64,000 bases of DNA, taken from Nitrospira moscoviensis (GTDB lineage: Bacteria > Nitrospirota > Nitrospiria > Nitrospirales > Nitrospiraceae). The stretch covers positions 682,001 to 746,000 of the forward strand of contig NZ_CP011801.1 in NCBI RefSeq assembly GCF_001273775.1. Direction: 5' to 3'. Below, piece by piece: positions 34,901-42,278 of this stretch. The position numbers and the translations under genes are program-made. Numbering within the stretch: position 1 is the stretch's first letter; each line of letters starts with the position of its first letter. The notes under the pieces were generated by a model. The model saw only the letters and a program-made list of their open reading frames with translations. It did no database searches and was not told where the DNA came from.

Positions 34901-35986
34901 CGGTCTGATGAAGTTGAGCGATCATCTTGTTCCGGAAAATGTGGCCATAGATCCGAATTTGTAAGCTGCGCAGTTAGTGGCCAGCGTCTGCTGGCCTCTG
35001 AAATAGAACGATGCGAAGTGACCGGCACCTCTGTGGGTCCCGGTATCCTTCAGACCTGTTCGCTATCTGGGAAGAGAGTTTTACCCGCTGAGCTGGAGGT
35101 TTCTGCAATCAGCGGTCGCCCCGTCAGGAGATGCTTGCTTAGACAGTCCTCTATCAGCGGCAAGCGTGCGGAGCCAGAGCATTTCGGACGGTGCGAGTTT
35201 ACCGGTGCTGAAGTGCTGAAGTCCGAGCTTGCGAAGAGTGAGATTTCTGAAAAGTATTATCGAGGCGATGAAAGTGCGCAATCAGTGGTATCAGGCAAAT
35301 CCGGCCATGTTTCCGAGTTTATTGAATGCCATGAAACGAGGCAGCGCTTAGCGCCTATTGAAGCTGAACAATGTCAGGTTACAGGGCATCATGTCCGGCC
35401 AGGCATATTACAAGCATGCGAGGTCAGCGAGAAACGCGTGCTGCCAAACCAATTGGAGCGATGCGCGTCTAGTGGCAAGAAGGCTCTTAAGTCGTTCATG
35501 GTGACCAGCAGCGTATCTGATGCGCGTGTTTTGGAAGCTCTCGCGGTTAGGTCTAGCGCTGGAAACTACTGTCTACCAACCGAAGCCCAAATTTGCAGTT
35601 GGAGTGGCGAACAAGTCCATCCGGATGACATTCGGACGTGTGAGCTCACAGGCCTGTCAATCCATAGCCGCTTCGCCGGCAATACAGTCCATCCTCGGTT
35701 ACAAGTGCTGACCGCTCTTCTTGATGGGACCAGACGATCGGCAGACGCACAACAATCATGGGATTCGATTTGCCAGCACCTCAAATCAATTGTCGGTTGG
35801 GGGCGATGCACCATTGAGGCGGCCGTCCTCTCTCCTGATAAAAGGCACTTGGCGGTATGCTGTGCCGACTGGCAGGTACTAAGAACAAGATATGTCGGCG
35901 CTCTCTACACTGTTGACGAACAAGTCGTGGAGGGCCGCATCGCCATTGGCAAACGGACAACGCAAGGCTGGTCGCCTGTTCACTAG
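31922..35986 (+). CDS. SNF2/DEAH helicase with a C-terminal 15-residue solenoid repeat array
   Basis: This 1354-aa protein is in two halves. Residues 1-540 are a superfamily 2 SNF2-type ATPase. Walker A is D82-D-V-G-L-G-K-T89, DEAH is 176-179, and motif III is LTATPIQN. Motifs V and VI are VSTEAGSEGINLQ and EQRIGRVQRL. Residues about 545-880 are a helical and beta-rich unassigned region. Residues 881-1254 are 25 tandem units of 15 residues (one of 14), each beginning [C/S]-x-x-[S/T]-G-[K/R/Q], followed by a 100-residue C-terminal domain. The ATPase resembles the RapA/DrmD-type helicases of defence systems, but the solenoid is not a family I can name. A GTG start is shown; ATG at 31937 is an alternative. 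Confidence 0.85.
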   Translation: MQVSLMHAINLQAKTLHKASTPLEYQIYRAGLEWDLLDPIVIEKRDDLKSESRWRNRVEPYHHQVTNLITFCRRLPVTLLADDVGLGKTISAGLIVSELIARSRLSKLLVVCPKLLGPQWKEELASKFDIPSTIATGRDLIHEEPEEHGAIITTYNSARLYLDNIPRDRFEMLILDEAHKLRNLYGVDPAPQVARRFRAALEDRRFRYVLMLTATPIQNRLWDLYSLVDLLTVARGHQNPFGGEGIFTRKFIADSREKARQLRPEAREEFRSIVYGYMSRIRRGDAKLYFPDRKVQMHKVKPTPGELELIQTIAKPIQKMNRLAQISILQALTSSPEALKAQLENMARNGTAPRELSQAVSALVMRMPLTAKLQGLGALIERLQKENPERWRLVVFTGRRETQTTIQTFLEQKGLKVGIINGSSGLRNQQTLAGFRKTPPACHVIVSTEAGSEGINLQVANVLVNYDLPWNPMIVEQRIGRVQRLASDHASVAIFNIILSGTFEEYIVGRLMEKLQLASHAIGDIEALLEASGIGEGDDEGASGFDEKIRQLVIAALAGKDFEEATRKAEQSIEDAKQTLAREEENINSMLGGMDGATYTGPRAPRLPAVQRSMEAREFTIGAFGLLGGKVTELENGLVLVEEDGGRQYIRFDEQAEQEHRSVLYKPGTGVFLDLVHRVVASGMHSIEDLDEQPARQCREIASTWIRSFNASVAGIDVQTVSQCFDGKAVVRVRVTVAHDSYERLVSVKCSGPEHMTPFVHRRLDPIPELIQYPRDLGLNLESVVRDAQNDAGISEFCRFYLERREEEVKSAGDDRRKVKKLEDEFTPRLEMSLVGLEGKVYRRAEVQVRFKLEGEQEYASTLTLVPHDPTVVDAPKLLTCTKSGRSAPPVCFKQCEVSGKTVLEELLGRSETSGRYALPEFMVTCTSTGQRLLQDEVERSAVTGQLVAKRLLKTSAMSGKKAEPVHFSRCEFTGADLLLSETAISDASGKRYRSDEVERSSCSGKCGHRSEFVSCAVSGQRLLASEIERCEVTGTSVGPGILQTCSLSGKRVLPAELEVSAISGRPVRRCLLRQSSISGKRAEPEHFGRCEFTGAEVLKSELAKSEISEKYYRGDESAQSVVSGKSGHVSEFIECHETRQRLAPIEAEQCQVTGHHVRPGILQACEVSEKRVLPNQLERCASSGKKALKSFMVTSSVSDARVLEALAVRSSAGNYCLPTEAQICSWSGEQVHPDDIRTCELTGLSIHSRFAGNTVHPRLQVLTALLDGTRRSADAQQSWDSICQHLKSIVGWGRCTIEAAVLSPDKRHLAVCCADWQVLRTRYVGALYTVDEQVVEGRIAIGKRTTQGWSPVH
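34562..35683 (+). repeat. Coding tandem repeats, 25 units of 45 bp, inside the helicase gene
   Basis: The encoded units follow [C/S]xx[S/T]G[K/R/Q]x(9) and stay in register for 374 residues with only one 14-residue unit. At a higher level, units 6-13 (34787-35146) and 14-21 (35147-35506) align one to one, so a block of eight units has been duplicated. The DNA is diverged but still recognisably similar. A beta- or alpha-solenoid is the natural interpretation. Confidence 0.9.
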
Positions 35987-36029
35987 TAAACCGCAGGTCG
36001 CCCGTTCAATCCGGGCCGCCGGCTCCATA
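35986..36029 (+). repeat. attR-like direct repeat of the tRNA-Thr 3' end
   Basis: This copy matches 31754-31797 in 43 of 44 positions. It begins at the last base of the helicase stop codon. Alone it cannot form a tRNA, so it is a duplicated attachment site, not a second gene. Confidence 0.85.
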
Positions 36030-36168
36030 CTTCTCAACAGCTTAATGAGCCCTTCACCGCCTACACGGAACCACTCTGGTACTGTTTCAATCACGGTACG
36101 ATCGTGGAGGAAAGTCGCTGATTGTCGATACTTATGAAGTCTGTGGGTAAGACGGGAGAACAGGTGTA

Positions 36169-38679
36169 TTAGGACCTTGGAGGAGATAGTGCCAATGACA
36201 GATACTCACGCATAAGATCTTCTTTTAGTTTCCGCAGCTCGTTGTTCTTCGGATAGCGAGCTACTCCACTATCCACAACAGTCCTAAGCCCGTTGAGATA
36301 CCTCGCTTTCTCCTCGTCAGACGGTATCCCCACTCTTGACCATGCTAATCCCTGGCTCCCGAGAACATGATAAGGGTACGGACCGGCTTTTGGATTCTGA
36401 ATAATTGCCTCTATAGTGCTTGTTGCCTCTGCAACGTAATCGGTTGCCGCCGTAGACCTAGGATTCTGATGAGCCTTCTTGAAGAGCAAATAGGCCCATT
36501 CATTATCAATGTATAGATCGCGCGGTGAAAGTCCACGCGCTTGATTGAGAAAATTCTCAGCGATCCGTATGTCACCAAATTCAACCTCAAGGCTGCCACG
36601 CTGAAGCCAATAATGAGCATCGTCTGCCAAAAGGTCCTCTAAGTTTTGGTAAAGAAGTTGTGCTCGTGGGAGATCTAAATTGCGGTAGAGAAAGTCGTGA
36701 TTTGTTAGGGATCTAAGTAATCCATTTGCTCTATGACGTCTTGAAACCCCCGAGTGTTTGTGGGTCGCTGCCATAAATGCCAAGCCAAATATGGGGTCGG
36801 CTATTTGCCCTCTTTTTAGCAACTCATCTCTTATCATCTCTGCGATGACCCGATGTCGTGCTTGGATAGAACCACCTGTCGTCTCAGCTACAATGTGCCT
36901 TCGCACGAGGGTATCAATGTCGTTCAAGGCTTCATTTGTGCTGTCATTCAATGCCAATAAGATTTCCTGACGAGTTAAACGATATCTAAGTGTTGTGGAC
37001 AGGCAAATAACTGCATAGACACGCTGAAGACCATGAGGCAGGTCGAAGAACTCGCTTGGGGCTTTGTCCTGCAACTTCTCTCCAGATGTGGCGCTAAACA
37101 TAGCGACCAAAAGTTGTCGGCCTGCGTATTCTCGGAATTTGGCACATTGTTGATCTCGCGACTTGCCCTTTAGTGCCCCAAGGCGGTTTTCACGGTCTAG
37201 TACATCTAGGAGTGATTCAATGTCTCCATCTGTAAGATGCGGTACATTAATTTCCCCGATGTTCACCCCTTTTAAGAGAAGAGAATCGATGACGCGGTCG
37301 ATAACTCCGGATCGCAATGCGATCATCACTAACGGCTTCCGGTCTTCGGTCGCTATATCGTAAAGCATCGGAGAGAGAGATGTTCCGAATATATCTGCAT
37401 CGTCAATGGCTAAGACAGAAGGACCCTTTTCTTCTCTCATTGCGGAAATGATGTCACGAGGTGAAAGCTCGTTGTCCCGGTCCACCCATCCAACGTGGTC
37501 ACCCTGAGCAGCAGCTCGTAGGGCAAGCCTCATCAGGCAGGTACTTTTCCCTGCCCCTGCTGTACCGGCTATCATGAGGATCCGCGGTTTGTCTTTTTCT
37601 GCCCGTAACCTTGTGAAAGTTTCTGAGAATTCCTTATCGCAAGCTCGCTCGATTGCCCTATTGGACTGAATATCGGCCCATATGGGTTCCTGTCCCAAGA
37701 GGAATTCCGAGTGACGATGCGGGTCCGTCGCAAGTGTTCCAACTTCAGCAAGCTGAGGAGCATGGCCTGATTCATCTCTTCCGCTTTTGAACAACTTGAG
37801 TCCGGCATCCCTCGCATCAGTGAGCTCTTTCAATACCTTTTCAGAAAATTCCTCAGCCGTCATCTGCAGCCATGTGATATTGAATTCTGATAACCGAGAC
37901 GCTCTTGCACGATCCAATACAGGAGATACGAGATAAGAGCCTGGTCGCATCTCTCGGATGTCGCGAGTCCCTCTTGCCTTCCGAATTTCCACATGCTGCC
38001 AAAGCGATGGCTCATCCAGTTTGGTACCAATAAACACAACGGGCCGGCTGACGATATCGGCTACAAGTTCCAAATAAAGATGGTCGGGGAATGCAAGCCT
38101 TTTGGCGTACTGAGTCGCTGCAAAGGTTATCTTGTCAGGCCCATCACTCATTAATCCGTTGAGGTGAATGACGGGAAGTGCCTGGAAAGCGCTGCGCCTA
38201 TCGTCGTTAGTACCGACATTCGAAAGAGAAACAGTGGCGAGGGGACGAGGCAACGTAAATCCGCGGCTTACCGCGTCTGGCAAATTATCGACGTTTAATG
38301 TGTAGATGCGATGCCATGGAAAGGTGAAATATCTTACGATCCTTTCATCTACTGATGCCGGATCGACAGTAAGTTGCCGTGATAAAGTTTCCTTCAAGGC
38401 TCTGGGATCTTTAGATAGGGCAGCCTCGTAAATGTCCTGAAGAGAAGCACCATCGTCAAATGGTTCGGATGGAAAGCAGATGCTCCATAAAGTCTTGGCA
38501 AGTGTAGTGCCTACCGGAAGATTATCGCCTGATACACTTTTGCACGTAGACGAAAATCCCGCACCTGTAAAAAGGATCGGACGGCCTCGCTCGAACTGAC
38601 TTCGTAGATGCGCCTTTACCTGTTCGATATCTTTCAAGGAGCTTGCTCCTATCAGGTTGTTTGGCTGGTATCCTGCCAT
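36169..38679 (-). CDS. SIR2-STAND-type NTPase (probable antiphage effector/sensor)
   Basis: This 836-aa protein has an N-terminal SIR2-like NAD-binding domain (about 30-290). It carries GAGFS (39-43), the ribose-site Asn in T-L-N129-V-D131 and a catalytic-type H172 in VIHLNG. A P-loop NTPase follows with Walker A G372-T-A-G-A-G-K-S-T380 and Walker B D426-D427. A helical, TPR-like region (about 560-836) ends the protein. Proteins with SIR2, then STAND, then a sensor repeat are defence NADases that deplete NAD on sensing phage. The SIR2 residues look intact. It is transcribed towards the helicase island and its GC is equally low, so the two probably form one defence locus. Confidence 0.85.
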   Translation of the reverse strand: MAGYQPNNLIGASSLKDIEQVKAHLRSQFERGRPILFTGAGFSSTCKSVSGDNLPVGTTLAKTLWSICFPSEPFDDGASLQDIYEAALSKDPRALKETLSRQLTVDPASVDERIVRYFTFPWHRIYTLNVDNLPDAVSRGFTLPRPLATVSLSNVGTNDDRRSAFQALPVIHLNGLMSDGPDKITFAATQYAKRLAFPDHLYLELVADIVSRPVVFIGTKLDEPSLWQHVEIRKARGTRDIREMRPGSYLVSPVLDRARASRLSEFNITWLQMTAEEFSEKVLKELTDARDAGLKLFKSGRDESGHAPQLAEVGTLATDPHRHSEFLLGQEPIWADIQSNRAIERACDKEFSETFTRLRAEKDKPRILMIAGTAGAGKSTCLMRLALRAAAQGDHVGWVDRDNELSPRDIISAMREEKGPSVLAIDDADIFGTSLSPMLYDIATEDRKPLVMIALRSGVIDRVIDSLLLKGVNIGEINVPHLTDGDIESLLDVLDRENRLGALKGKSRDQQCAKFREYAGRQLLVAMFSATSGEKLQDKAPSEFFDLPHGLQRVYAVICLSTTLRYRLTRQEILLALNDSTNEALNDIDTLVRRHIVAETTGGSIQARHRVIAEMIRDELLKRGQIADPIFGLAFMAATHKHSGVSRRHRANGLLRSLTNHDFLYRNLDLPRAQLLYQNLEDLLADDAHYWLQRGSLEVEFGDIRIAENFLNQARGLSPRDLYIDNEWAYLLFKKAHQNPRSTAATDYVAEATSTIEAIIQNPKAGPYPYHVLGSQGLAWSRVGIPSDEEKARYLNGLRTVVDSGVARYPKNNELRKLKEDLMREYLSLALSPPRS

Positions 38680-39058
38680 TCTCGGTCGAATCGAGCAATC
38701 GTTTTGTTCTGCCCTAGTTGCCTTGCGCTGTCTTATCGCATAGGGGCTGTCTATTCAGTTTTCTGAGTGCCCATTAGAGCATGGGGTCAATTTGAGGCGG
38801 CCCCTTGCTCACGCTTGCTCAAGTGCTGGTGAGCATAGAAGTGTTTAATCCTCACAAAAGTGTGAAACAAAAGGTTTTATTGGGACACCAGACGTCCGAC
38901 CTGTGAGGGGAGAACACGATGTCGCTCAGACTTCCTAAACCAGTCACCAACTATCTCGCCGCGGTCGAAACAAGGACATGATATGCTGTCCCATTGCTTC
39001 CGATGATGCACGTGATGGTGTTGGTCGTGGAAGTGACCGCTCACGATTATCGGAGACA
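38680..39058 (-). other. Gene-free stretch between SIR2-STAND gene and HTH gene
   Basis: About 380 bp hold no convincing gene. It must contain promoters for the two divergent genes. I see no tRNA remnant or third copy of the attachment repeat. Confidence 0.4.
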
Positions 39059-39406
39059 ATGATGGAGCGCGGAAACGTTCGTCCCGCGAGAAAACGAGTT
39101 GATGTCTCGGTTGGTGAATCCGTTCGTATCATCCGCGAGTTGCAAGGATTGACTCAAAGCGAGCTGGCTCGACTGGCTGGAATTCCGCAGTCCACCATTT
39201 CTGCTATTGAAAACGACACTATCAATCTGGGTGTGGAACGAGCCAAAGCCCTTGCCCGAGCGCTCAAGTGCCACCCGGCTGTCTTAGTCTTTCCCGGCTG
39301 GGAGATAAGCCAAAGACTCCGCAGCCTGAAGATCGCTACCTGCCTCACCTGTCCATTCGCTCGGTCGCTTGTCTGCTCGCCCAGTACCCTCTCCTGCACT
39401 ATGTGA
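39059..39406 (+). CDS. XRE-family HTH regulator/antitoxin
   Basis: The protein is about 115 aa. Residues 15-75 form a helix-turn-helix of the Cro/CI type (VGESVRIIRELQGLTQSELARLAGIPQSTISAIEN), followed by VERAKALARALKCHPAVLVFPGWE. This is a standard type II antitoxin-like regulator. Homologues usually end soon after PGW, so the last 30-40 residues (rich in Cys and Ser) may be read-through of a lost stop. A double ATG at 39059/39062 makes the start uncertain by one codon. No toxin gene is adjacent. Confidence 0.75.
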   Translation: MMERGNVRPARKRVDVSVGESVRIIRELQGLTQSELARLAGIPQSTISAIENDTINLGVERAKALARALKCHPAVLVFPGWEISQRLRSLKIATCLTCPFARSLVCSPSTLSCTM

Positions 39407-39418
39407 AATGGTTCGGGG

Positions 39419-39584
39419 TCAGTTTCGCGGTGTTACTTTGACGCGCCGGACCTTGATCTTTCCAGCATGTTTCTCCACCTGTGTGAGATCGTAGGCAGCC
39501 TGCAGTCGTAGCCAAGTCTCCGCGCCACCGCCAAAAGCCTTCTCTAGGCGTATAGCCATCTCGGTGGAAATGCCTGCCTTGCCG
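39419..39584 (-). pseudogene. HigA-type antitoxin remnant (C-terminal fragment)
   Basis: Read on the minus strand, this segment encodes GKAGISTEMAIRLEKAF followed by the sequence through the end of a HigA-like protein. It is closely similar in DNA and protein to the C-terminal two-thirds of the intact higA at 42279. The N-terminal HTH part and start codon are missing. The break coincides with the end of the next antitoxin gene. Confidence 0.8.
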
Positions 39585-39608
39585 CTCTATCGTACCGGCA
39601 CGCCCAGC

Positions 39609-39920
39609 TTACGCCGCTCCTTTCCGCGATTCACTATGGAGCGCTTCGGCCACTGCACGCGGGTTTCGCGCCGCTACGCGGAGGAGTGCCAAGGCCGGGC
39701 CGTCTGGCGTCCGTCTTCCCTGCTCCCAATTGCGCAAGGTGGCCACGCTGACGCCGATCATAAGCGCAAACTCTGTTTGCGACGCGTTGAGTTTCTCGCG
39801 CACGCTCTTCACATCGGCAGGTCGGAACGTGGTGACCCGCGCCGCCTTCGCCTTGCCGCGCCGAATCCGTCCCGCTTGTCTGATACTGGTGAGCAGTTCT
39901 TTGAACGCCGCGTCCTTCAT
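39609..39920 (-). CDS. HTH antitoxin (HigA2/NadS family)
   Basis: This 103-aa protein has a C-terminal HTH (VREKLNASQTEFALMIGVSVATLRNWEQGRRTP) typical of NadS/HigA2-type antitoxins paired with RelE-like toxins. The N-terminal 35 residues are a helical Lys/Arg-rich toxin-binding part. Its ATG overlaps the toxin stop in the corrected reading (ATGA), so toxin comes first, then antitoxin, the order of such operons. Confidence 0.88.
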   Translation of the reverse strand: MKDAAFKELLTSIRQAGRIRRGKAKAARVTTFRPADVKSVREKLNASQTEFALMIGVSVATLRNWEQGRRTPDGPALALLRVAARNPRAVAEALHSESRKGAA

Positions 39921-40233
39921 CCGAATTCCTCCCGAACGAGCTTGGCCAAGACTTTGAGTTGTGCCGACGTCAAGTCGCCCTGCTCATTCTTCGCGTAGAG
40001 ATACAGCATATAAAACGTGTGACTTCCCCGTCCCAATGATAGATGAGACGGACGCCGCCTCGCTTGCCTCGGCCCTGAGCGCCCCAGCGAAGCTTGCGCA
40101 ACCCGCCTCCGCCCGGAATGATGGGGCCTTGTGCGGGACGGAGCAAAAGTGCCAACTGGAGCCCTCGATACGTTTCATCATCCATGTGCCGCCGAAGTGC
40201 AGCCGTAAACACCGGGGTCTCGACGAACCGCAT
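39917..40233 (-). pseudogene. RelE/HigB-type toxin with a one-base frameshift
   Basis: The N-terminal 70 residues (MRFVETPVFTAALRR, then LRKLRWGAQGRGKRGGVRLIYHW) are a normal RelE-like mRNA interferase start. After GEVTRF the reading runs into a premature stop at 39970. If one T is restored in the T4 run (AAAA on the plus strand, 40012-40015), the frame continues YMLYLYAKNEQGDL to FG, and the stop overlaps the antitoxin ATG. The toxin is therefore either inactivated or mis-sequenced here. Confidence 0.8.
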
Positions 40234-40421
40234 GCGGGATCCTACGTCATTGGCGTACAGCGGAGCAAGAGGCTGTCTCGGAGGGGGCGATCAGCACATT
40301 AGTTGTCAGACCGAGATTGCCGGCCGGAAAGCCGTTTCTGCCGAAATCCTTCCTTGCTCGTGGTCACGGCCCGCGGAACAGGGTCAGGTTGAGGTGGCCC
40401 TGATTTGACAGACACCTCTGT

Positions 40422-40802
40422 CTATTTCGGTTTATTCGTAGCAGGCGAGGGCAGGACCTCCTGCAGGGCCGGCCCGAGTTTATCTTGCGAAAATGCCTTT
40501 TGAATAAACGCCGTGGCGCCTTGGTTCAGCAGCTCTTCCTCCACCTCTTCGGCGCTGCGTCCGCTAAACACGACGACTGGGAGGGACGGGTGTAGCGTCC
40601 GCAATTGCCGCAGGAGGCTCCGGCCGTCGATGCCGGGCATGTCGAGGTCCAACACAACCGCATCGGGAACTCCCCGGTGACATAACGTCAACCCGGTTCG
40701 GCCATTTTCCGCCGAAGTCACCTGATACCCTCTTTCTTCCAAAACGGCAGCGAGGAGCTCCCGGTCTCGCGCATCGTCGTCTATGACCAGAATTTTTGCC
40801 AT
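40422..40802 (-). CDS. Single-domain response regulator (receiver only)
   Basis: This 126-aa CheY-like receiver starts KILVIDDDARDRELL. The phospho-acceptor Asp is in VVLDLDMPGIDG. The conserved Thr/Ser region is VVVFSGRS, and a Lys is in AFIQKAFSQDKL. There is no output domain. The PilZ gene lies 5 bp upstream on the same strand, so the pair is probably co-transcribed and acts in surface-related signalling. Confidence 0.9.
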   Translation of the reverse strand: MAKILVIDDDARDRELLAAVLEERGYQVTSAENGRTGLTLCHRGVPDAVVLDLDMPGIDGRSLLRQLRTLHPSLPVVVFSGRSAEEVEEELLNQGATAFIQKAFSQDKLGPALQEVLPSPATNKPK

Positions 40803-40807
40803 ACACG

Positions 40808-41176
40808 CTACTCTCCCTTACTGTTCATGATGAGCGCTCGGAGCCGCTCTCGTTGAGCCAACCGGATGGAGGTAAACTCTAGTCCATAGCGTCCCTCTTT
40901 GGCCCACCGCACGACGACCTCGTCAACCCGCATGGGCCAATTGTGGTCCGGGAGGAAGATCGAGAGTTTCAACAATGCACCGACCGCGATCGTTTCAGAT
41001 GTAGCAATCTGACATCCGCCGGTTGAGACATCAACCAAAACGGCTTCTCCTTCGAAGTCGTCTTGACCAAAAAAGAACACCCGACAGGAGAGCGCCAGGC
41101 GCCGGCCGCGACGCTCCCGATCACTCGCCACCGCCGAGGACCGCAGAGCCGATTTGATATGCCGTGGTGTGACCAT
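40808..41176 (-). CDS. PilZ-domain protein (c-di-GMP receptor)
   Basis: This 122-aa protein is a single PilZ domain. It has the RRGRRLALSCRVFF basic motif (RxxxR type) and D-V-S-T-G-G, the classical c-di-GMP-binding pair. The next strand LLKLSIFLPDH is typical. The next gene downstream is a receiver protein. It probably reads c-di-GMP to change motility or adhesion. Confidence 0.88.
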   Translation of the reverse strand: MVTPRHIKSALRSSAVASDRERRGRRLALSCRVFFFGQDDFEGEAVLVDVSTGGCQIATSETIAVGALLKLSIFLPDHNWPMRVDEVVVRWAKEGRYGLEFTSIRLAQRERLRALIMNSKGE

Positions 41177-41362
41177 TTATGCCGTTCCTCCGTTGAGACA
41201 AGCCTAGCGCCTGTCATCCTGTCCGGCATTCCCTGCTTGAGGGCCACCGAAAGGGGGAGGCTCTGCGTTGCCTCTTTGGGGTTACACCGTGCAGGGGATT
41301 TCGTACCGGTCGCCGTTCAACTAACCCTTGCGAGCACTCGGAAGACTGACAGAGGAGGCAGC

Positions 41363-41722
41363 ATGCAATTTGTTAGAATCGGCGGCAAAGCGATCAACAT
41401 GGAGAACGTGCTCTACGTGGAGGAGCAACACTGGCATGACACCACCACGATGAATCTGTATTTCGTGGGCCAGGCCAACAGCCCTTGGTTCTCACCGACG
41501 AAGATGGACAAGAACTGTCAGGATATCTCTAGTATGCGGCCGAACGGCCGGCGGCGGTTGACTAGCACCGCTTGGAGTGGTCCGGTTGCCTTCCTGGAGG
41601 ACACTCGCCACGCGCCGGCGTCTTGTCCCTATTCACGATGCGAGAAAGAAGTTGGCGCACTCGGTGAGGTTGTGTATCGTGGGATCGTTTCACGAGGGGG
41701 CAGCATGGCGCAATCCTGGTGA
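41363..41722 (+). CDS. Small hypothetical protein upstream of response regulator
   Basis: The first 42 residues (MQFVRIGGKAINMENVLYV, then HDTTTMNLYFVG) look like a real small beta-rich protein preceded by AGAGGAGG. From about residue 45 the composition changes (many Arg, Ser and Cys) and the reading may have slipped from the original frame. The end overlaps the next gene. I do not recognise the family. Confidence 0.5.
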   Translation: MQFVRIGGKAINMENVLYVEEQHWHDTTTMNLYFVGQANSPWFSPTKMDKNCQDISSMRPNGRRRLTSTAWSGPVAFLEDTRHAPASCPYSRCEKEVGALGEVVYRGIVSRGGSMAQSW

Positions 41723-42063
41723 TCGACGATCAAGCAGCCATTCGGATGTTGCTTCGCACCGTGTTGGAAAATGCCGGCTACACGGTGCGTGAGGCGGCTA
41801 GCGGGCAGATGGCGCTGGCTCTCTACCGGGAGCAGCGACCGGATTTGGTGATTACTGACCTCGTCATGCCGGAAATGACGGGGCTCGATCTGATTCTCGA
41901 AATGACGCGAGAGTTTCTCGATGCGAAGGTGATTGCCATGACGGGGGAGATAAGTGAGGAGGGCCTGCAGACCGCCAAACTGCTCGGCGCTCGCCATACT
42001 TTCCACAAGCCGTTCAGCATGGACAAACTCCTCACCGCAATTCGTTACGAGCTGGCCCACTGA
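41719..42063 (+). CDS. Response regulator receiver protein, start altered
   Basis: This CheY-like receiver has the phospho-Asp in LVITDLVMPEMTGLDL, then MTGEI and the Lys in HTFHKPFSMDKL. The sequence just upstream reads ATGGCGCAATCCTGGTGATC. Adding one A after CAA would give a standard ATG at 41705 followed by A-Q-I-L-V-I-D-D, the usual start of this family. As given, that frame stops, so the protein must begin at the GTG at 41719 (M-I-D-D) and lacks the first strand. Confidence 0.75.
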   Translation: MIDDQAAIRMLLRTVLENAGYTVREAASGQMALALYREQRPDLVITDLVMPEMTGLDLILEMTREFLDAKVIAMTGEISEEGLQTAKLLGARHTFHKPFSMDKLLTAIRYELAH

Positions 42064-42278
42064 GCCATACACCGATGCAGCAATTTGGCTCCGCCAATCA
42101 GTCAAGCGGCGCCTCTACCGGGTTCCTCTTGTAATCGTGCCGGCGTGGGGCCATCAGGCTAGACGAAAGGCTCCCAGTGAAGGGCGGCGGCCTGCCGCAA
42201 CATTGGAGGACGTTGAGGGCTTGGCAATGAACCGAGCGGCCAGAAAGGGAGTCAGGTCTTGCGTTACTCCATCTGCTA

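Larger units (their letters stand above)
31754..36029 (+). mobile_element. Small tRNA-Thr-inserted genomic island carrying a single helicase gene
   Basis: The 4.2-kb segment between two 44-bp copies of the tRNA-Thr 3' end has visibly lower GC and different codon use than the flanks. It contains one gene of 1354 codons that ends exactly at the right repeat. No integrase, excisionase or transposase lies between the repeats, so the element would need a recombinase in trans, or the island has lost part of its content. The precise recombination product is inference. Confidence 0.75.

Noticed and set aside
34562..35683. A CRISPR or microsatellite-type DNA repeat
   Set aside because: The 45-bp units are diverged at the DNA level and are coherent only as protein repeats in one frame.
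35986..36029. A second tRNA-Thr
   Set aside because: Only the 3' half is present. No acceptor 5' strand or D arm precedes it; the upstream sequence is the end of the helicase gene.
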